A stretch of DNA of 64,000 nt from Burkholderia paludis. GTDB lineage: Bacteria; Pseudomonadota; Gammaproteobacteria; Burkholderiales; Burkholderiaceae. Under the pieces are notes generated by a model, which was given only the letters and a program-made list of their open reading frames with translations, was not told where the DNA came from and did no database searches. The position numbers and the translations under genes are program-made. Positions within the stretch are counted from its first letter, which is position 1. Every line of letters begins with the position of its first letter. The stretch spans positions 1-64,000 of the forward strand of contig NZ_JPGL01000001.1 of the NCBI RefSeq assembly GCF_000732615.1. The letters run 5' to 3'. Shown piece after piece: positions 34,816 through 44,263 of the stretch.

Positions 34816-36312
34816 ATGCCGCGAGGCAAAGCCGCGATTCCCGTTGACCTGCCTTGCCCTCCGGGGCTGTCGACCGGCAGCCCGCAGTCGAAGCAGATGT
34901 ACATCGCCGACACGATTCGCGACGCGATCCTGAAGCGCCTGCTCCCCGGCGACAGCCCGTTGCCGTCCAGCCGCACCCTCGCCGCACGCTGGGGCGTCGC
35001 GCGAGGAACCGTCGAAGCGGCGTACGACCTGCTGTGCTCCGAGGGCTACATCGCCCGCACGCAAGGGTCGGGGTCGCGGGTCTGCGCGGTGGTGCCGGAC
35101 AGTTACCTGCGTGCGGGCGCGGCAATCGGCAACGACAACGGCGATGGCGACGCCCGCCAGCCCGACGCGCCCCGCATGCCGGCGGCCTCGACCGGCGCGG
35201 CCGCGCCCGAACAGGGCGTGCGCCCCGGCGTCCCGTTCGTCGCGCGCCTCGCCGATCCCGGCCTGATGCCGATGCAGCAGTGGAAGAAGGCGCTCGGCGC
35301 GAGCCTGCTCGCCGCGACGGCGGACGACCTCGGGGCGACGCCGTCGCAGGGCGTCGAAGGGCTGCGCGCCGAAATCGCCGCATACTTGCGGGAATTCCGC
35401 GGGATTCCGTGCGACGCCGGCGACATCTTCATCACGACCGGCATCCGGCATTCGATCGATCTCGTCGCGCGCACGCTGCTCGCGCCCGGTTCGACGGTGC
35501 TGATGGAGGATCCCGGCTACGCGTCGGCGTGGCACATTTTCAGGCTCGCGGGCGCGACCGTGATCGACGTGCCGGTCGACCGCGAAGGAATCGACACCGC
35601 GTCGCTGGAGCGGCATCCCGATGCGCGCGCCGCCTATGTGACGCCCGCCCATCAGGCGCCGCTCGGCATCACGATGTCGGTGTCGCGCCGGCTCGAACTG
35701 CTCGACTGGGCGCAACGCAACCGCGCGTGGCTCATCGAGGACGACTACGACGGCGAATTCAGCTACCAGACCGCCCCGCTGCCCGCGCTGAAATCGCTCG
35801 ATCGCTGCGACCGCGTCATCTATTGCGGGTCGTTCAACAAGACGCTGTTCTCAGGGCTGCGCATCGGCTTCATGGTCGTGCCGGCGGAACTGCGGCCGGC
35901 GCTGTCGGCCGTGTGGCACGCGACCGCGCGCACGGTTGCGGCCGCGCCCCAGCTTGCGCTGGCCCGCTTCATCGCGCACGGCGATTTCGCGAAGCACCTG
36001 CGCGCCGCGCGTCACGCGTACCGCCAGCGGCGCGACCTCGTGCTCGACCAGCTCGCGAAGCACGCCGGCGGGCGCTACACGGTGTCCGGCGAGCACGCGG
36101 GCTTTCATTTCGTGCTCTGGCTGCCGCCCGGGACGGACGAGGCAACGTATGTCGCGCAAGCCCGCGCGGCCGGCGTCGAATTGCAGCCGATCGGCGGATT
36201 CTGCCGCAGCGCGCGGTGCGATGCCGGCGTCGTCGTCGGGTACGCCGCACTCACGGCCGCGCACGCGCGGCACGGCGGCCGGCTGCTCGGCGAGCTGCTG
36301 GCCCGGCCTTAG
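34816..36312 (+). CDS. MocR/PdxR-type regulator, second copy
   Basis: Protein of 498 residues with a GntR winged HTH (about 28-95; LPSSRTLAARWGVARGTVEAAY) joined by a variable Ala/Asp-rich linker to an aminotransferase domain. PLP Lys is in FNKTLFSGLRIG near residue 341. Divergent from the MFS exporter. No ribosome site lies before the ATG at 34816, so leaderless translation or a start at 34897 (MYIADTIRD) is possible. Confidence 0.87.
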   Translation: MPRGKAAIPVDLPCPPGLSTGSPQSKQMYIADTIRDAILKRLLPGDSPLPSSRTLAARWGVARGTVEAAYDLLCSEGYIARTQGSGSRVCAVVPDSYLRAGAAIGNDNGDGDARQPDAPRMPAASTGAAAPEQGVRPGVPFVARLADPGLMPMQQWKKALGASLLAATADDLGATPSQGVEGLRAEIAAYLREFRGIPCDAGDIFITTGIRHSIDLVARTLLAPGSTVLMEDPGYASAWHIFRLAGATVIDVPVDREGIDTASLERHPDARAAYVTPAHQAPLGITMSVSRRLELLDWAQRNRAWLIEDDYDGEFSYQTAPLPALKSLDRCDRVIYCGSFNKTLFSGLRIGFMVVPAELRPALSAVWHATARTVAAAPQLALARFIAHGDFAKHLRAARHAYRQRRDLVLDQLAKHAGGRYTVSGEHAGFHFVLWLPPGTDEATYVAQARAAGVELQPIGGFCRSARCDAGVVVGYAALTAAHARHGGRLLGELLARP

Positions 36313-36521
36313 CCGTCGCGAGCGCCGCCCCCGACGGCGGCTCGCGTCTTCCCCACATCGAACCGTGCCACGCGCCGCGAAGGTGCGCGGCCGCCGCTTC
36401 GACCTCGGGAAATCCATGACTCAAACGGCGCGATTGTGAACGGAAATGAAAGCAGGCTGAAAGTGCCTCGCAATTAACATCCGCGTCACTCGTACAAAAC
36501 CATGCATCACTGGAGGAAGAC

Positions 36522-37622
36522 ATGCCGTTTGCACCGAAGCACCTCGCCGCCGCGCTGGCGGTCGTTCTGGGCACTGCCGCCGGCAGCGCCGCCGCGCAGG
36601 TTCCGGCCGGGTATCCGGGGAATTACCAGGGCGTGATCGACGCCGCGAAGAAGGAAGGCAAGCTGATCGTCTACTCGACGACCGACACGGGTCTCGTGCG
36701 CCCGCTGATCAAGGACTTCGAAAGCCTCTACGGCGTGAAGGTCGAGTACAACGACATGAACAGCACCGAGCTGTACAACCGCTACATCAGCGAGAACGCG
36801 GCGAGCAGCACCAGCGCCGACGTGCTGTGGAGCTCGGCGATGGACCTGCAGGTCAAGCTCGTCAACGACGGGCTGATGGCATCGTACGATTCGCCCGAGA
36901 CGCCGAACCTGCCGCAGTGGTCGCAGTACCAGAAGCAGGCGTACGGCACGACCTTCGAGCCGCTCGCGATCGTCTACAACAAGCGCCTGATCCCCGAGAA
37001 CGAAGTGCCGACGACGCGCGCCGACCTGATCAGGCTGCTCACCACGCAGGCCGACAAGTTCAAGGGCAAGGTCACGACCTACGACATCGAGAAGTCGGGC
37101 GTCGGCTTCAACTACCTGACGCAGGACGCGCACGTGAACGAGAAGGTCACGTGGGAGCTCGTGAAGGCGATCGGCGCGACCGGCCCGAAGCTGCAGTCGA
37201 GCACCGGCGCGATGATGGAGCGGATCTCGTCGGGCGAGAACCTGATCGGCTACAACATCATCGGTTCGTATGCGTATGCGAAGGCGAAGAAGGACAAGTC
37301 GATCGGCTACGTGTTTCCGAAGGACTACACACAGGTCGTGAGCCGCCTCGCGACGATCTCGAAGAAGGCGAAGAGCCCGAACGCCGCGAAGCTGTGGGTC
37401 GACTACCTGCTGTCCAGGCGCGGCCAGGCGCTGATCGCCAACCAGGCGAACCTGTACGCGATCCGCGCGGACGTGACCGGCGAAACGTCGGCCGCGAGCC
37501 TCACGAAGGAACTCGGCGATTCGCTGAAGCCGATCCAGATCGGCACCGGCCTGCTGGTCTATCTCGACCAGTCGAAGCGCCTCGCGTTCCTGAAGCAGTG
37601 GCAGCAGGCGATCAAGCGCTGA
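36522..37622 (+). CDS. ABC transporter substrate-binding protein, FbpA/AfuA-like
   Basis: Periplasmic binding protein of 366 residues. The signal peptide is 1-24 (cut at SAAA|QV). The sequence is an extracellular solute-binding family 1 protein of the iron(III)/aminoethylphosphonate-related group (KKEGKLIVYSTTDTGLVRPLIKDFESLYG). Iron-binding tyrosines are not obvious at the usual pair of positions in my reading, so the ligand may be something other than Fe3+. It begins an operon with the fused permease and ATPase. Ribosome site TGGAGGAAGAC precedes the ATG. Confidence 0.87.
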   Translation: MPFAPKHLAAALAVVLGTAAGSAAAQVPAGYPGNYQGVIDAAKKEGKLIVYSTTDTGLVRPLIKDFESLYGVKVEYNDMNSTELYNRYISENAASSTSADVLWSSAMDLQVKLVNDGLMASYDSPETPNLPQWSQYQKQAYGTTFEPLAIVYNKRLIPENEVPTTRADLIRLLTTQADKFKGKVTTYDIEKSGVGFNYLTQDAHVNEKVTWELVKAIGATGPKLQSSTGAMMERISSGENLIGYNIIGSYAYAKAKKDKSIGYVFPKDYTQVVSRLATISKKAKSPNAAKLWVDYLLSRRGQALIANQANLYAIRADVTGETSAASLTKELGDSLKPIQIGTGLLVYLDQSKRLAFLKQWQQAIKR

Positions 37623-37635
37623 TCCGCTGACTGCC

Positions 37636-37665
37636 GGCCGCCCGCCGCGCACCGCGCGGGCGGCC
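37636..37665. terminator. Intercistronic hairpin after the binding protein
   Basis: GGCCGCCCGC (37636-37645) pairs perfectly with GCGGGCGGCC (37656-37665). It lies 13 bp after the binding protein stop and before the permease start at 37722. Such hairpins often cause more binding protein than permease. Followed by CTTCCCCTT, a weak pyrimidine tail. Confidence 0.5.
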
Positions 37666-37721
37666 CTTCCCCTTACCGACTTCCTAGAGGCGGCCATCCG
37701 GATGGCCGCAGGGGCGAACTC

Positions 37722-39494
37722 ATGCTTTCAACCAGCACACGCGGAGCGGCGCCGGCCGTTCCGCCCAGCACCGGCCAGCGCGACGCGATTCCCGCGCTGC
37801 CGGTCAACAGCCTGCAGCCGCTCGCCGGCATGCTGCGCTGGATCGTCGTCGCGGTGCTGACCATCGCGGTCGCGCTGCCGCTCGGCTTCATCCTGTTCCA
37901 GAGCCTGCTGTCCGCGCCGTTCTTCGACGCGAACAAAACGCTCGGCATCGAGGGCTTCCGCTTCATCTTCAGCGATCCCGACTTCTGGTCGGCCGTGAAG
38001 AACTCCTTCATCATCGCCGGCGGGATGCTGTTCATCTCGATCCCGCTCGGCGGCATCCTCGCGTTCCTGATGGTGCGCACCGACCTGCCCGGCCGCCGCT
38101 GGCTCGAACCGCTGCTGCTCACGCCGGTGTTCGTCTCGCCGATGGTGCTCGCGTTCGGCTACGTGGTCGCGGCCGGCCCGGTCGGCTTCTACTCCGTGTG
38201 GTTCAAGGAACTGTTCGGGGTGCAGAACGTTCCCTGGAACGTGTACTCGATCTTCGCGATCACGGTGATCGTCGGCCTCACGCACGTACCGCACGTGTAC
38301 CTGTATTCGTCGGCCGCGCTGCGCAACCTCGGTTCGGACGTCGAGGAAGCCGCACGCGTGACGGGCGCCCGCCCGTTCCGCGTCGCGCTCGACGTGAGCC
38401 TGCCGATGACGATGCCCGCGCTGCTGTTCGCCGGCGTGCTGGTGTTCTTTCTCGGCTTCGAGGTATTCGGGCTGCCGCTCGTGCTCGGCGATCCGGAAGG
38501 CCACCTCGTGCTCGCGACCTACCTGTACAAGCTCACCAACAAGCTCGGCGTGCCGTCGTATCACCTGATGGCCGCGGTCGCGGTGTGCATCGTGGCGATC
38601 ACGTTCCCGCTCGTGCTGCTGCAGCGCCGGCTGCTGAAGACGGCCAACCGCTTCGTCACCGTAAAGGGCAAGGCCGGCCGCGCGACGGTGCTGCCGCTCG
38701 GCGCATGGCGCTGGGTCGCGCTCGCGATCGTCGCGCTGTGGCTGATGCTGACCGTGATCGTGCCGATCTCGGGCATCGTGCTGCGCGCGTTCGTGACCAA
38801 CTGGGGCGAAGGCGTGGCGCTCGCCGAGGTGCTGACGCTGTCGAACTTCGTCGAGCTGTTCGAGCAGGACAACCTGGTGCGCGCGATCGTCAACACGCTC
38901 GGCATCGGCGTGATCGGCGGTGCGCTCGCGGTCGGCTTCTACTCGCTCGTCGCGTTCGCCGGCCACCGCCGCCACGATTGGGCGACGAAGCTGCTCGACT
39001 ACATCGTGCTGCTGCCGCGCGCGGTGCCCGGCCTGCTCGCCGGCCTCGCGTTCCTGTGGATCTTCCTGTTCGTCCCGGGCCTGCGCGAGCTGAAGAACTC
39101 GATGTGGAGCATCTGGATCGCGTACACGGTCGTGTGGCTCGCGTACGGGATGCGGCTCATCCAGAGCGCGCTGCTGCAGGTCGGCCCCGAACTCGAGGAA
39201 GCCGGCCGCAGCGTCGGCGCGACGCGCAGCCGCGTGTCGCTCGACGTCACGCTCCCGCTCGTTCGTTTCGGCCTGCTCGCCGCGTGGCTCCTGATCTTCA
39301 TGATCTTCGAGCGCGAGTACTCGACGGCCGTCTACCTGCTGTCGCCCGGCACCGAAGTGATCGGCGCGCTGCTCGTGTCGCTGTGGGCGACGGGCGCCGT
39401 CGACCAGGTCGCCGCGCTCTCTGTCATCAACATCGCGATGGTCGGCGTCGGACTCGGCGTGGCCCTGCGTTTCGGAGTGAAACTTCATGGATAA
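37722..39494 (+). CDS. ABC transporter permease, FbpB-like with two fused permease domains
   Basis: Inner-membrane protein of 590 residues, a fusion of two BPD permease domains as in FbpB/AfuB and sulfate-like systems. The EAA loops are EEAARVTGARPFRVALDVSLPM (about 207-228) and EEAGRSVGATRSRVSLDVTLPL (about 490-510). One chain thus makes the full pore. Overlaps the ATPase gene by 8 bp (39487-39494). Confidence 0.92.
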   Translation: MLSTSTRGAAPAVPPSTGQRDAIPALPVNSLQPLAGMLRWIVVAVLTIAVALPLGFILFQSLLSAPFFDANKTLGIEGFRFIFSDPDFWSAVKNSFIIAGGMLFISIPLGGILAFLMVRTDLPGRRWLEPLLLTPVFVSPMVLAFGYVVAAGPVGFYSVWFKELFGVQNVPWNVYSIFAITVIVGLTHVPHVYLYSSAALRNLGSDVEEAARVTGARPFRVALDVSLPMTMPALLFAGVLVFFLGFEVFGLPLVLGDPEGHLVLATYLYKLTNKLGVPSYHLMAAVAVCIVAITFPLVLLQRRLLKTANRFVTVKGKAGRATVLPLGAWRWVALAIVALWLMLTVIVPISGIVLRAFVTNWGEGVALAEVLTLSNFVELFEQDNLVRAIVNTLGIGVIGGALAVGFYSLVAFAGHRRHDWATKLLDYIVLLPRAVPGLLAGLAFLWIFLFVPGLRELKNSMWSIWIAYTVVWLAYGMRLIQSALLQVGPELEEAGRSVGATRSRVSLDVTLPLVRFGLLAAWLLIFMIFEREYSTAVYLLSPGTEVIGALLVSLWATGAVDQVAALSVINIAMVGVGLGVALRFGVKLHG

Positions 39495-40554
39495 GCTCAT
39501 CGTCGACGACCTGCATCTCAGCTATGGCGTCAATCCGATCCTCAAGGGCGTGTCGTTCGAACTGAAGGCCGGCGAAGTCGTCTGTCTGCTCGGCGCGTCG
39601 GGCAGCGGCAAAACGACGCTGCTGCGCGCGGTGGCCGGCCTCGAACAGCCGTCCGACGGCCGCATCCAGCTCGACGAGCGCGTGTTCTTCGACGGCGCCG
39701 GGCGCGTCGACCTGCCCGTCGAGCAGCGCTCGCTCGGCCTCGTGTTCCAGTCGTACGCGCTGTGGCCGCACCGCACCGTCGCCGACAACGTCGGCTACGG
39801 GCTGAAACTGCGCCGCGTCGCGCCTGCCGAACAGAAGCGCCGCGTGCAGACCGCGCTCGACCAGCTCGGCCTCGGCCATCTGGCGGAACGCTTTCCGCAT
39901 CAGCTGTCGGGCGGCCAGCAGCAGCGCGTCGCGATCGCGCGCGCGCTCGTCTACAACCCGCCGGTGATCCTGCTCGACGAGCCGCTGTCGAACCTCGATG
40001 CCAAGCTGCGCGAGGAAGCGCGCGCGTGGCTGCGCGAGCTGATCGTGTCGCTCGGGCTGTCGGCCCTGTGCGTGACGCACGACCAGACCGAAGCGATGGC
40101 GATGTCCGACCGCATCCTGCTGCTGCGCAACGGCCGCATCGAGCAGGAAGGCACGCCGGCCGAGCTGTATGGCGCCCCGCGCTCGCTGTACACGGCCGAG
40201 TTCATGGGCAGCAACAACCGGATCGACGCACGGGTCGCGGCAATCGACGGCGAATGCGTGACGCTCGCCGGCGACGGCTGGGAGCTGCGCGCGATCGCCC
40301 GCGACACGTTCGCGCCGGGCCAGGACGCGCAGGCCGTGATCCGCCTCGAACGCGTGCAGGTCGCCGACGGCCCAGGCGCGAACCGGCTGCAGGCCGACCT
40401 CGTCACGTCGATGTATCTCGGCGACCGCTGGGAATACCTGTTCCATTGCGGCGACATGCGCCTGCGCGCGTTCGGCCACGTGCCGCGCGCGGCCGGCAGG
40501 CACTGGATCGAATTCCCGACCAACGACTGCTGGGCGTTCGCGAAAGCGGGCTGA
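39487..40554 (+). CDS. ABC transporter ATP-binding protein, FbpC/PotA-like
   Basis: ATPase of 355 residues. Walker A GASGSGKT, signature LSGGQQQR, Walker B VILLDEP and the H-loop THD are intact, with a C-terminal TOBE domain (about 270-350). In the FbpC/PotA/CysA group. It completes the importer with the binding protein and permease upstream. Porin at 40723 follows 168 bp later and may be a specific entry route. Confidence 0.92.
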   Translation: MDKLIVDDLHLSYGVNPILKGVSFELKAGEVVCLLGASGSGKTTLLRAVAGLEQPSDGRIQLDERVFFDGAGRVDLPVEQRSLGLVFQSYALWPHRTVADNVGYGLKLRRVAPAEQKRRVQTALDQLGLGHLAERFPHQLSGGQQQRVAIARALVYNPPVILLDEPLSNLDAKLREEARAWLRELIVSLGLSALCVTHDQTEAMAMSDRILLLRNGRIEQEGTPAELYGAPRSLYTAEFMGSNNRIDARVAAIDGECVTLAGDGWELRAIARDTFAPGQDAQAVIRLERVQVADGPGANRLQADLVTSMYLGDRWEYLFHCGDMRLRAFGHVPRAAGRHWIEFPTNDCWAFAKAG

Positions 40555-40722
40555 CCCGGACGCGGCGGCTCGCGCGCCGCCGCGCATGCATCCGGCATGC
40601 ATCCCGCGCATCCCCCATGCGCCGGCCAGCCTGTCCGGCGGACGTCCCGCGGCGTCCGCCGCGAGCGGCCGCGCGCCGCACCTGTTTCACCCAACCCACA
40701 AAAAAACCTGGAGACACCGTCA

Positions 40723-41814
40723 ATGAAATCACGCGCAGAACGTTCCCTCCGCGCCGCCGTCCTGACCGGCTCGGCTGCGGTCGCCGGCCTCGCGGCCGGC
40801 GCCGCGCACGCGCAGTCGTCGGTCACGCTGTACGGGATCATGGATGCCGGCATCGAATACACGAACCACGCGGCGCCGGAAGGCGGCAGTTCGGTCAAGC
40901 TCAAGTCGGGCAACAAGAACACGTCGCGCTGGGGCCTGCGCGGCGTCGAGGATCTCGGCGGCGGGCTGAAGGCCGTGTTCCGCCTCGAAAGCGGGATCGA
41001 TCTCGCGAACGGCGCCTTCGACGACGGCCCCGATTCGATCTTCGCGCGCCGCGCGACGGTCGGCCTGAAAAGTCGATGGGGCGAACTGACGCTCGGCCGC
41101 AACTACACCGTCACGTACGATTACCTGCTGCCGTTCGACCCGATGGGTTACGCGCAGAACTACTCGTGGGCGACGTCGTCGATGGCCACCGGCGGCCGCA
41201 AGGACGGCATGTTCACGCGCGCGTCGAACGCGGTGCGCTACGACGGCGAGTTCAGCGGCTTCAAGTTCGGCGCGATGTACGGCTTCGGCAACGTGCCGGG
41301 CAGCGTGAAGACCAGCTCGAAATACGACTTCGCGCTCGGCTACGAAACCGGCCCGTTCGCGGCGGTGGTCACGTTCGACCGGCAGAACGGCGCGGCCGAC
41401 AGCGTCACGCCGGCCGATACGGTCAACTACATCCAGGGCATCCATGCGGGCGTGAGCTACGACTTCGGCAACCTGAAGACGATGGCCGGCTATCGCAACT
41501 ACAAGCGCACGTTCCGCACGACCGCGGCGAACCAGCTCAGCGACATGTACTGGCTCGGCGGCTCGTACCAGTTCACGCCGACGTTCTCGCTGATCGCGGC
41601 CGTCTATCACCAGAACATCAAGGGCGGCACGGACGCCGACCCGACGCTCGTGTCGGTGCGCGCGAACTACGCGCTGTCGAAACGCACGGTGCTGTACGCG
41701 GCAGGCGCGTTCGCGATCGCGAAGCACGACCAGAAGGTCGGCGTGTCGCGCGATTTCGCGGGCTACGGTACGACGCAGGTCGGTGTCACTGCGGGGATTC
41801 AGCAGCGGTTCTGA
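40723..41814 (+). CDS. Gram-negative porin (OpcP-like)
   Basis: Outer-membrane beta-barrel porin of 363 residues. Signal peptide to AHA|QSS near 29, mature start QSSVTLYGIMDAGIEY, C-terminal aromatic end GVTAGIQQRF. It follows the FbpABC-like operon with a separate ribosome site CCTGGAGACACCGTCA. The neighbourhood suggests it may let in the same substrate. Shorter than the porin at 12944 (363 vs 406). Confidence 0.93.
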   Translation: MKSRAERSLRAAVLTGSAAVAGLAAGAAHAQSSVTLYGIMDAGIEYTNHAAPEGGSSVKLKSGNKNTSRWGLRGVEDLGGGLKAVFRLESGIDLANGAFDDGPDSIFARRATVGLKSRWGELTLGRNYTVTYDYLLPFDPMGYAQNYSWATSSMATGGRKDGMFTRASNAVRYDGEFSGFKFGAMYGFGNVPGSVKTSSKYDFALGYETGPFAAVVTFDRQNGAADSVTPADTVNYIQGIHAGVSYDFGNLKTMAGYRNYKRTFRTTAANQLSDMYWLGGSYQFTPTFSLIAAVYHQNIKGGTDADPTLVSVRANYALSKRTVLYAAGAFAIAKHDQKVGVSRDFAGYGTTQVGVTAGIQQRF

Positions 41815-41961
41815 GCATGACGCGGCGGGCGATCTTCAGTTGACCGGACGTCACGTCGGGTCGCCCGCCTGCGCTATCCGTTCACGGCGCGTATTGCCCT
41901 GCTTCGCATTCGCCGTGCGCTTCGGCACGGCGACGGATCACCGGCCGCCGCGCGCAACGCG

Positions 41962-42001
41962 CACGCCACGCCACGCCACGCCACGCCACGCCACGCCACG
42001 C
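41962..42001. repeat. Eight-copy CACGC pentanucleotide repeat
   Basis: CACGC is repeated exactly eight times from 41962 to 42001, intergenic and just downstream of the porin and before the minus-strand gene at 42073. A pentamer repeat can vary in copy number by slippage; here it would alter only spacing between two stop codons. Confidence 0.85.
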
Positions 42002-42072
42002 CCCGGCCCGGCCCGGCCCTGCGCCGCCTTGGGACGATTCACTTCATCGCGCTCGACTTCGAGGACGGTTAC

Positions 42073-43035
42073 TCAGTCGCCCCGCATCGTGAACACCGGA
42101 CGCACGAGACTGTTCGCGTCGCCCCAGTGTTCGCCGACGGCCGACAGCGGCACCGCGCGCGTCTCGATCGCGAGCCCCGCCGGCCCGGCGGCGTCGAACA
42201 CGCCGCGCACCGACGCCAGCAGACCCGGCAGCGACACGCTGCCGAGGCCGCTGCCCATCAGCTCGATCGCGGTCGCACGCAATACGGCGCCCGGCAGCAG
42301 CACGTCCGCGCCGCCGATCGAGCCGATCTGCACGAAACGCAGCCGGCGGCCTTCGGGCGTCGTCTTCGCGGCCGAGATCAGCAGCGCGAGCGCGCTCGCG
42401 CCCCACAGATAGTCGAGCACGACGTCCACGCCCGCGCGGAAATGCGGCTCGAGCGCGCGCGCCAGATCCGCATCGCCCTGCTGCAGCGACACGACGGCGT
42501 CCGCGCCGGCGCCCAGCAAGGCCTCCAGGGCAGCCGCATTGCGGCCCGTCGCGATCACCTTCGCGGCGCCCAGATGCTTCGCGATCCGCACCGCGAGCCG
42601 CCCCGACGCGCCCGTCGCGCCGTTGACCAGCACCGTCTCGCCCGCGACCAGCCGCGCCCGTTCGGTCAGCGCCGCCCACGACGACATGCCGGGAATCGCG
42701 ATCGCGGCGGCCGTCAGGTCGTCGAGCGAATCCGGCAGCGGCACGCACTGCGTGTCGGGCGCGAGCGTGCGCTCGGACATCGCGCCGAACGGCGCCGGTG
42801 CGCCGAAGAAATAGACGCGCTGTCCGTCGTCGAGACGGCCGACGCCATCGACGCCGACGACGAACGGATATCGCCCGCCGGACGAATAATGCGTGCCCGA
42901 CGCGCGCGCCTGCGCCAGCCGGCTCAGCGCGGATGCCGTCACGTCCACCAGCCGGTGGCCCGGCGTCGCCTGCGGCGCCTCGATTTCCATATAAACGGGG
43001 CGCTCGCCCGCGCCCTTCACGACTGCGGCTTTCAT
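42073..43035 (-). CDS. Quinone oxidoreductase-like MDR family protein
   Basis: Medium-chain dehydrogenase/reductase of 320 residues. N-terminal GroES-like domain then the Rossmann domain with NGATGASGRLAVRIAKHLGA near 140-160. No zinc-binding Cys set, so quinone oxidoreductase-like, NADPH-dependent. It sits beside a small protein gene and a divergent AraC regulator, which probably controls it. Substrate unknown. Confidence 0.88.
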   Translation of the reverse strand: MKAAVVKGAGERPVYMEIEAPQATPGHRLVDVTASALSRLAQARASGTHYSSGGRYPFVVGVDGVGRLDDGQRVYFFGAPAPFGAMSERTLAPDTQCVPLPDSLDDLTAAAIAIPGMSSWAALTERARLVAGETVLVNGATGASGRLAVRIAKHLGAAKVIATGRNAAALEALLGAGADAVVSLQQGDADLARALEPHFRAGVDVVLDYLWGASALALLISAAKTTPEGRRLRFVQIGSIGGADVLLPGAVLRATAIELMGSGLGSVSLPGLLASVRGVFDAAGPAGLAIETRAVPLSAVGEHWGDANSLVRPVFTMRGD

Positions 43036-43081
43036 GGGAACTCCTGGATTCGGTTGGATCGGTCGACGATTGCGGCGCGCG

Positions 43082-43333
43082 TCATCGCGCGGCGAGCCAC
43101 GCGCGCAGCGCGGGATCGCGCACTTCGAGCACGTCGAACAGCCCGATCGCCCGCAGCGCGGGCAACGCGTCGAGCGCGTCCGCCTCCGCGCGGGCGCGCT
43201 CGGCCGGCGTCGCGTCCGGGTCGGTCAGCACCCGCGCGTTGACCAGGAACGCGCCGACGGTGCCCTTGCGGATCGTCGTTTCACCGACCGTGATCCGGTC
43301 GGCCTGGTCGGGAAGCATCTGCTCGGCTCGCAT
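43082..43333 (-). CDS. Small conserved hypothetical protein
   Basis: Protein of 83 residues with no domain I can name; acidic and helix-prone C-terminal half (AERARAEADALDALPALRAIG). It lies between the MDR gene and the divergent AraC regulator, 46 bp upstream of the MDR gene and in the same direction. The MDR ATG is preceded by CCAGGAGTTCCC. Probably co-transcribed. A second ATG at 43318 (MLPDQADR) is a possible start. Confidence 0.55.
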   Translation of the reverse strand: MRAEQMLPDQADRITVGETTIRKGTVGAFLVNARVLTDPDATPAERARAEADALDALPALRAIGLFDVLEVRDPALRAWLAAR

Positions 43334-43428
43334 CGCGTCGTACTCCGGTTGTCGTCGATGGAAGCAGTGTAGGCGTGCGAAGCCGGCCGATCTCCGGTAT
43401 AACAGCCATTCGATACCGATATCCGGCC

Positions 43429-44226
43429 ATGTCCGATCCGCTCCTGCCCGCCCGATTCGTCACCTCCGACGACGGCCCGTTCGTGGTCGCCGCCGTCCTG
43501 TCGCAACGCGACCCGCGCATCACGCCGCCGCACGCGCATGCGCGCGGCCAGCTCGTCGGCGCGTTGAGCGGGCTGGTGTCGATCGGCCTCGACGATCGCG
43601 ACTGGGTGGTGCCGGCGATCCACGCGATCTGGATTCCGCCGTATTGCCGGCATGCGCTGCGGTCGTACGGGCCGATTTCGGGCTGGTCGGTGTTCGTCGC
43701 CGAAGCGCGGTGCGCGGCGCTGCCCGACACGCCGCGCGCGATCCGCGCGTCGCCGCTGCTTCGCGAAGCGGTGCAGCGCGCGGCGAGCTGGGACGGCTCG
43801 GCGCTGAACGACGCGCAATCGCGGATCGCCGACGTGATTCTCGACGAAATCGCCGCGTCTGAAGTCGAATCGCTCAGTCTCGCGCGGCCGCGCGACGCGA
43901 GGCTCGTGCGCATCACCGACGCGCTGGCCACGAATCTGGCGGACAACCGGCGGCTGGAGGAATGGGCCGAATGGGCCGGGATCGGCGCGCGGACGCTGAG
44001 CCGCCGTTTCGTCGCGGAGACGGGGCTGACGTTCGCGCAGTGGCGCCAGCAGGCGAGACTGCTGCGGGCGCTGGAGAAAATCGCCGACGGCGTGCCGGTG
44101 ACGACGATCGCGCTCGATCTCGGCTACGACAACGTCAGCGCGTTCATCGACATGTTCCGGCGGGCATTGGGGACGACGCCGGGGAAGTATCTGGACGGGA
44201 AGCAAGCAACCGGCGATGGGCCGTGA
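43429..44226 (+). CDS. AraC family transcriptional regulator
   Basis: Regulator of 265 residues: N-terminal cupin-like sensing domain and a C-terminal double HTH of the AraC type (NRRLEEWAEWAGIGARTLSRRFVAETGLTFAQWRQQ and VTTIALDLGYDNVSAFIDMFRRALGTTPGKY). Divergent from the small protein and MDR genes, probably their activator. Start at 43429 follows TATCCGGCC; a start 54 bp earlier is also in frame but gives a segment without homology. Confidence 0.88.
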   Translation: MSDPLLPARFVTSDDGPFVVAAVLSQRDPRITPPHAHARGQLVGALSGLVSIGLDDRDWVVPAIHAIWIPPYCRHALRSYGPISGWSVFVAEARCAALPDTPRAIRASPLLREAVQRAASWDGSALNDAQSRIADVILDEIAASEVESLSLARPRDARLVRITDALATNLADNRRLEEWAEWAGIGARTLSRRFVAETGLTFAQWRQQARLLRALEKIADGVPVTTIALDLGYDNVSAFIDMFRRALGTTPGKYLDGKQATGDGP

Positions 44227-44263
44227 CAACGCGCATCGAATCAAGGAACACGAACCCGCGCGT

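Noticed and set aside
37728..39500. 590-codon minus ORF opposite the FbpB-like permease
   Set aside because: It mirrors the permease gene exactly and gives an Arg/His/Asp-rich protein with no domain. The plus frame has EAA loops and helices.
42073..43035. Zinc-dependent alcohol dehydrogenase
   Set aside because: Lacks the Cys ligands of the catalytic and structural zinc sites, so called quinone oxidoreductase-like.
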